Shown here: piece after piece, positions 60,665-64,000 of the stretch | How positions within the stretch are numbered: the stretch's first letter is position 1 | Layout of the letters: every line of letters starts with the position of its first letter | Notes under the pieces: generated by a model | What the model was told of the DNA's origin: nothing | Database searches by the model: none | Seen by the model: the letters and a program-made list of their open reading frames with translations, nothing else | Position numbers and translations under genes: made by a program | Assembly (NCBI GenBank): GCA_016721875.1 | Contig: JADKHG010000007.1 | Coordinates: 70,442-134,441 of the forward strand | Origin: Sphingomonadales bacterium | GTDB taxonomy: Bacteria > Pseudomonadota > Alphaproteobacteria > Sphingomonadales > Sphingomonadaceae | Length of the DNA: 64,000 bases | Direction of reading: 5' to 3'

Positions 60665-61539
60665 TCAATGACGCAGCAAAGCGCGATCTGGATATTTCTT
60701 TTGCCAAGTTTCAATGAGGAATAAGGCGACGGTGCTCGCAGAATGCAACGCAAGACTAGCTACTCGACCATCAATTCTGATGAATCCTTTTTCGCGTCCA
60801 TGTGCATCACCTGCATGTGTGCGAAGCGCACCGATACCATTCACAATAGTGTTAAGGCCACCAAGAATGGTCCGTACATCGAACGCTATCTCGGTAGCCA
60901 GATCTGTGCGTTCGGGGGACAGTCCAAGAGGCCTTTTGACAGCATTATATAATCCCTGAACGTCTTTTTTTGCAGGAAGCGGCTCGCCTAACTCGACTAG
61001 GATTGAACGGCATACGCTTTCTACTGCTGAACAAGCTGCCGTGACAGCGTCTTCGGGGTCTTGCTTGACGCTTGAAAGCGCGCGGTCAATGTCACGTTGC
61101 ACGGTATCGAAGCTAATCGTTTCGACTACTGATGTTAGTTTATCCATGACTGGACTAGACGTACCCGCCGTGGCTAACCGGATGTTTATGCCGTGACGCT
61201 GCAATTCGAAACCGTCAAATAACAGTGCCTGATTTAGATAATCCAACACGTTCGCTGCACGTTCTGGCTCATGGGCAAAGTCACGAGGACTAACGGCGGC
61301 TTCGATTACCCTCGTCAGCTTGTCGAACTCGCGCATTTTATTCAGTTGAATGAGACAATCTGCCAGCGATGGAACGCGGGAGCCTGTCAACTGAAAATCG
61401 ACATTGCAGGCTCTTGGAATCGCTCAATATTGGGGCCGCTGCGGTATATCCCGATTGGGTTCGAATAACCGCTTCCCGAACCGCCGGTAATGATTTCCGT
61501 TATCGCGTCTATAGATTGAGGGGAGAGCGGAAATGGCAT
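60665..61539 (-). CDS. Abortive-infection C-terminal domain protein (frameshifted near 61415)
   Basis: About 291 residues when joined. From ATG 61539 the frame reads MPFPLSPQSIDAITEIITGG, SGSGYSNPIGIYRSGPNIERF, then stops; with one extra base it continues CNVDFQLTGSRVPSLADCLIQLNKM. The C-terminal half has AACSAVESVCRSILVELGEPLPAKKDVQGLYNAVKRPLGLSPERTDLATEIAFDVRTILGGLNTIVNGIGALRTHAGDAHGREKGFIRIDGRVASLALHSASTVALFLIETWQ, the Abi_C pattern. Such proteins accompany phage-defence loci. Position 27 bp after a type III restriction gene supports a defence role. Confidence 0.8.
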
Positions 61540-61565
61540 TCACGGGACCCTTTGTGTTGACCGCA

Positions 61566-64000
61566 TCAGCAATGCTCCATGAGGTCGTCGATCTTGGTGG
61601 CCCTGACGTAGCGAGCCGGATTCGCGTCAACAGCAAGTGCCTTGAAGTGAGCCTCTCCGCACGCGATCTTAGCGGCTTCGTTGTCGCGCAGATCGTCGGT
61701 GAATAGGCTGCCTTTGGTTTCTACCACGAAATAAAGGCGTTCCTCTCCATCCACCTGCACAAGCACCGCCCAGTCGGGATTGTAAGTGCCAAGCGTGTGG
61801 GGACTTTGAACCAACCGGAAGTTTCGCGTAAACTTTAACCGCTTGTTTTTCTCAAGCTGCTCGGCGAAAGTGCGCTCCAACGCCAGCGGAATCATAGATG
61901 ACATGCTCAAATACGGACTTCTTGGCATTTTCCAGCATGTTCTTGAGGTAGCCAGTCAACTCTTCCTGCTCGAACAGCTCCTGCGCGTAGAAATGGTCGT
62001 TACCGACGCGCTGATATTTGATGCCATCAACAAGCGCGAGGCGTTTGGTGCGGTTGATCGTTTCCGCTGCAAGCTCGATAAAGGCTTGGGGATTGCGCTT
62101 GAAATCGTCCAGCCTACCGCTTTCGGTGAGAATCGTGACGAGGCTGCGGCGGGTCAGATGTGTGCGATCTTGCAGATCGGTCAGCACATCCGGCAGAGCA
62201 ATATCACCCTCATCGATCGTCACGGGGCCGGACGTAGAGGTTTCGGTCGCGATCACGCCGCCCTGGCCGATAGCAAGGTCAGCTTTGCGCACAATAGCCT
62301 TGGCCTTGGTGATCGGCGGCGCATCGGCGATGGCTTTGGTGCAATCGTCGATTAGCTTCGCATTGTCGAAGTGAACACGATAGGTCGTGCGGTGCTTGAT
62401 CCTGTCCCATAGCGATTGAAACTCGGCACTATGGAGGATTTCCTTGCGCACTGGCACCGCCCTGCGCTCGTCGGCATTCTTGATGTCGAGCCTGCCTGCG
62501 ATTTTGCGCAGCACTTCTTTGACCTGCGCGAGGTGCGCGGCCTGTGCGTCCGGTAGCGTGAAGCTGCCATCTTTCAACGCAGCGCGTAGCTTGTCCTGAA
62601 CCTTGCCTTTTGCGTCGATAAAGTCAGAATTTTTCAGATACTCGTGGATCGAGGCGGATTCTTCAAACCCCAGCATGGCGAGAGTGCCATCATCCTTGCG
62701 GGTAGGAATGGCCGCAAACTGGTGTTTCTCGACAATGCCGAAGTGTATACCCGTATCGCTCTCAATCTCTTTTTGGAGATTATCGGCGAAGGCTTCATAG
62801 CTCTCTGTGGCGATTACGGTCAGAGTGTTAATTTCGAAGCCGCGCACCCGATGGCCTTTATCGGGGCCGACCGATTTGACGCAGAGACGCAGGCCGCGTC
62901 CGATGGTTTGGCGGCGTTCGCGTTCGGTTCCGATTTCACGCAGCGCGCAAATCTGGAACACGTTCGGATTATCCCAGCCTTCTCGCAGGGCAGAGTGGGA
63001 GAAAATAAACTTGAGCTTGGTATCGAAGCTCAGCAGCTTCTCTTTGTCTTTCATTATGAGGTTGTAGGCGCGCTCGGCACTGTCCTGGCCACTCTGGTTG
63101 CTCTCGGAGTGTCGCCATCGCTTGCTTTTGTCGATGGAGAAATAGCCGTCACGGACATCTTCGGCTTCAGAGGTCGCATCGACCTCCGAAAACAAGCTGG
63201 CAAAATCGGGTAGTTTTGCGGCGCGGCGATATTCTTCCTCGAAGATCGTCGCATATTTGCCTTTCACGGCATTACCGTCCTCGTCGTATGAGCGGTAATG
63301 TTCAACGGCGTCGATGAAGAACAAGCTCAGCACTTTGATTCCAAGTGGTGCGAGCCGTTTTTCTTTCTCTAAATGCTCCGTGATGGTGCGGCGGATCATT
63401 AACCGCCTGACGGCATCGGCATCTACGTCACCGATGGCTTGCCCTACGGCGAGAAAGGTTTCGGAACCTGCCGTTTTCACTTCCAGCAGCGAGGTCTTAC
63501 CCGCCACGCGGATTTCACCGATGCGGCAATCTGTAGATGGCGCGGCCAGTGGTGTCCTCAAGGTCGTCGCCATCCTGCACGGTGACTTCCTTGCGGCGCA
63601 CTTGCCCACCCTGCTGCACGTCGATCTCGACCTTGGCGATCACGGCACCGCGCGCATTGCTGGCGGAGATGAAACGCAGATAGGCTTTGTTGTGTCCGCC
63701 CTCGACTTCAGAGAGACGCCACACTCGATCTGCTTGACCAGCTTGCGTTCACAGGCGTCCACCGCGTCGAGCCGGTAAACCATGTGATGCTTATTGGCGT
63801 GGGTGGCGGAATAGCGCAGCGTGCAAAGTGGGTTCATAGCCGTCAAGGCCTCTTTCCCACGGCCTTCTAGGCCACCGTCCACGCTCTGCGGTTCGTCCAC
63901 GATAATGACGGGACGCGTGTTACGGATCAAGTCAATCGGCGCTTCTCCGCCGGTCTGCTCGTTCGCACCCTTGCCGTAGATATTGTTCACATCCTTCTTG
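61566..64000 (-). CDS. res: Type III restriction enzyme, Res subunit (partial; three frameshifts)
   Basis: The 5' part lies beyond the window. Visible: Walker B-type helicase region RPVIIVDEPQSVDGG, TLRYSATHANKHHMVYRLDAVDA; then in another frame WRLSEVEGGHNKAYLRFISASNARGAVIAKVEIDVQQGG; then DCRIGEIRVAGKTSLLEVKTAG with SALREGWDNPNVFQICALREIGTERERRQTIGRGLRLCV (helicase motifs V and VI) through to EHVIYDSAGV; then in a fourth frame ERTFAEQLEKNKRLKFTRNFRLVQSPHTLGTYNPDWAVLVQVDGEERLYFVVETKGS, the endonuclease PD-(D/E)xK core (PDW..ETKG). Joins are near 63725, 63535 and 61885. It partners with a Mod methyltransferase, presumably right of the window. Confidence 0.85.

Noticed and set aside
60562..60753. 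Small minus-strand frame between ardA and the Abi gene
   Set aside because: Overlaps the end of the Abi gene in another frame and has no recognisable features.

Overview
The window looks like a chromosome segment of an alphaproteobacterium, most likely a sphingomonad (order Sphingomonadales; inference). The basis is the moderately GC-rich coding style, the DcaP-like porin, the EipA/DUF1134 envelope protein, the hisS-prfA and nadA/nadC neighbourhoods, the DUF2853-OmpA protein, and the intergenic palindromes with cores such as CTTCGACAAGCTCAG. No rRNA or taxonomic marker set is present, so the genus is not resolved.

Layout. 1-4.9 kb: a carboxylate-use cluster with a porin tail, an MHS-type MFS permease, a GNAT acyltransferase and propionyl-CoA synthetase. 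5.0-6.0 kb: a peroxiredoxin and an ArsR regulator. 6.0-15.9 kb: a sulfide/persulfide locus built around one divergent promoter near 10.95-11.03 kb. Leftward it encodes a rhodanese, an RND adaptor, an RND pump and a BigR/SqrR-type repressor. Rightward it encodes sulfide:quinone oxidoreductase, a YgaP-like membrane protein, a TolC-like outer-membrane protein, an AhpD-like protein, persulfide dioxygenase and a TauE-type exporter. 15.9-17.8 kb: a HupE/UreJ protein and a broken PpiC-type isomerase. 18.2-24.9 kb: an RTX-type secreted protein and a five-PAS hybrid kinase with an OmpR-type regulator. The same CTGAAAC heptamer recurs upstream of both units.

25.2-32.9 kb: an integrated element of about 7.7 kb, bounded by a 14-bp copy of the tRNA-Ser(GCU) 3' end and by the intact tRNA. 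It carries an integrase, an AlpA-like regulator, Toprim and RepA-like ATPase genes and unrecognised cargo. 33-59.2 kb: core chromosome with eipA, ribE, ribD, a TonB-like protein, ppa, an M61 peptidase, hisS, prfA, blaI/blaR1-like genes, an M16 protease, nadA, nadC, RNase T2 and two peptide-type binding lipoproteins. 59.26 kb to the right edge: the near end of a second element, marked by a 3' fragment of tRNA-Leu(UAA). It carries ardA, an abortive-infection gene and a type III restriction subunit.

A strong overall pattern is the number of single-base frame disruptions in otherwise well-conserved genes: GNAT, RND pump, kinase, integrase, Toprim protein, island gene, ribD, M16 (a compensating pair), Abi, and three in the restriction subunit, plus one in-frame stop in ppiC. 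Because housekeeping ribD is also hit, consensus sequencing errors are a likelier explanation than wholesale gene decay, but the sequence alone cannot settle this. Genes affected are given as single features spanning both pieces.
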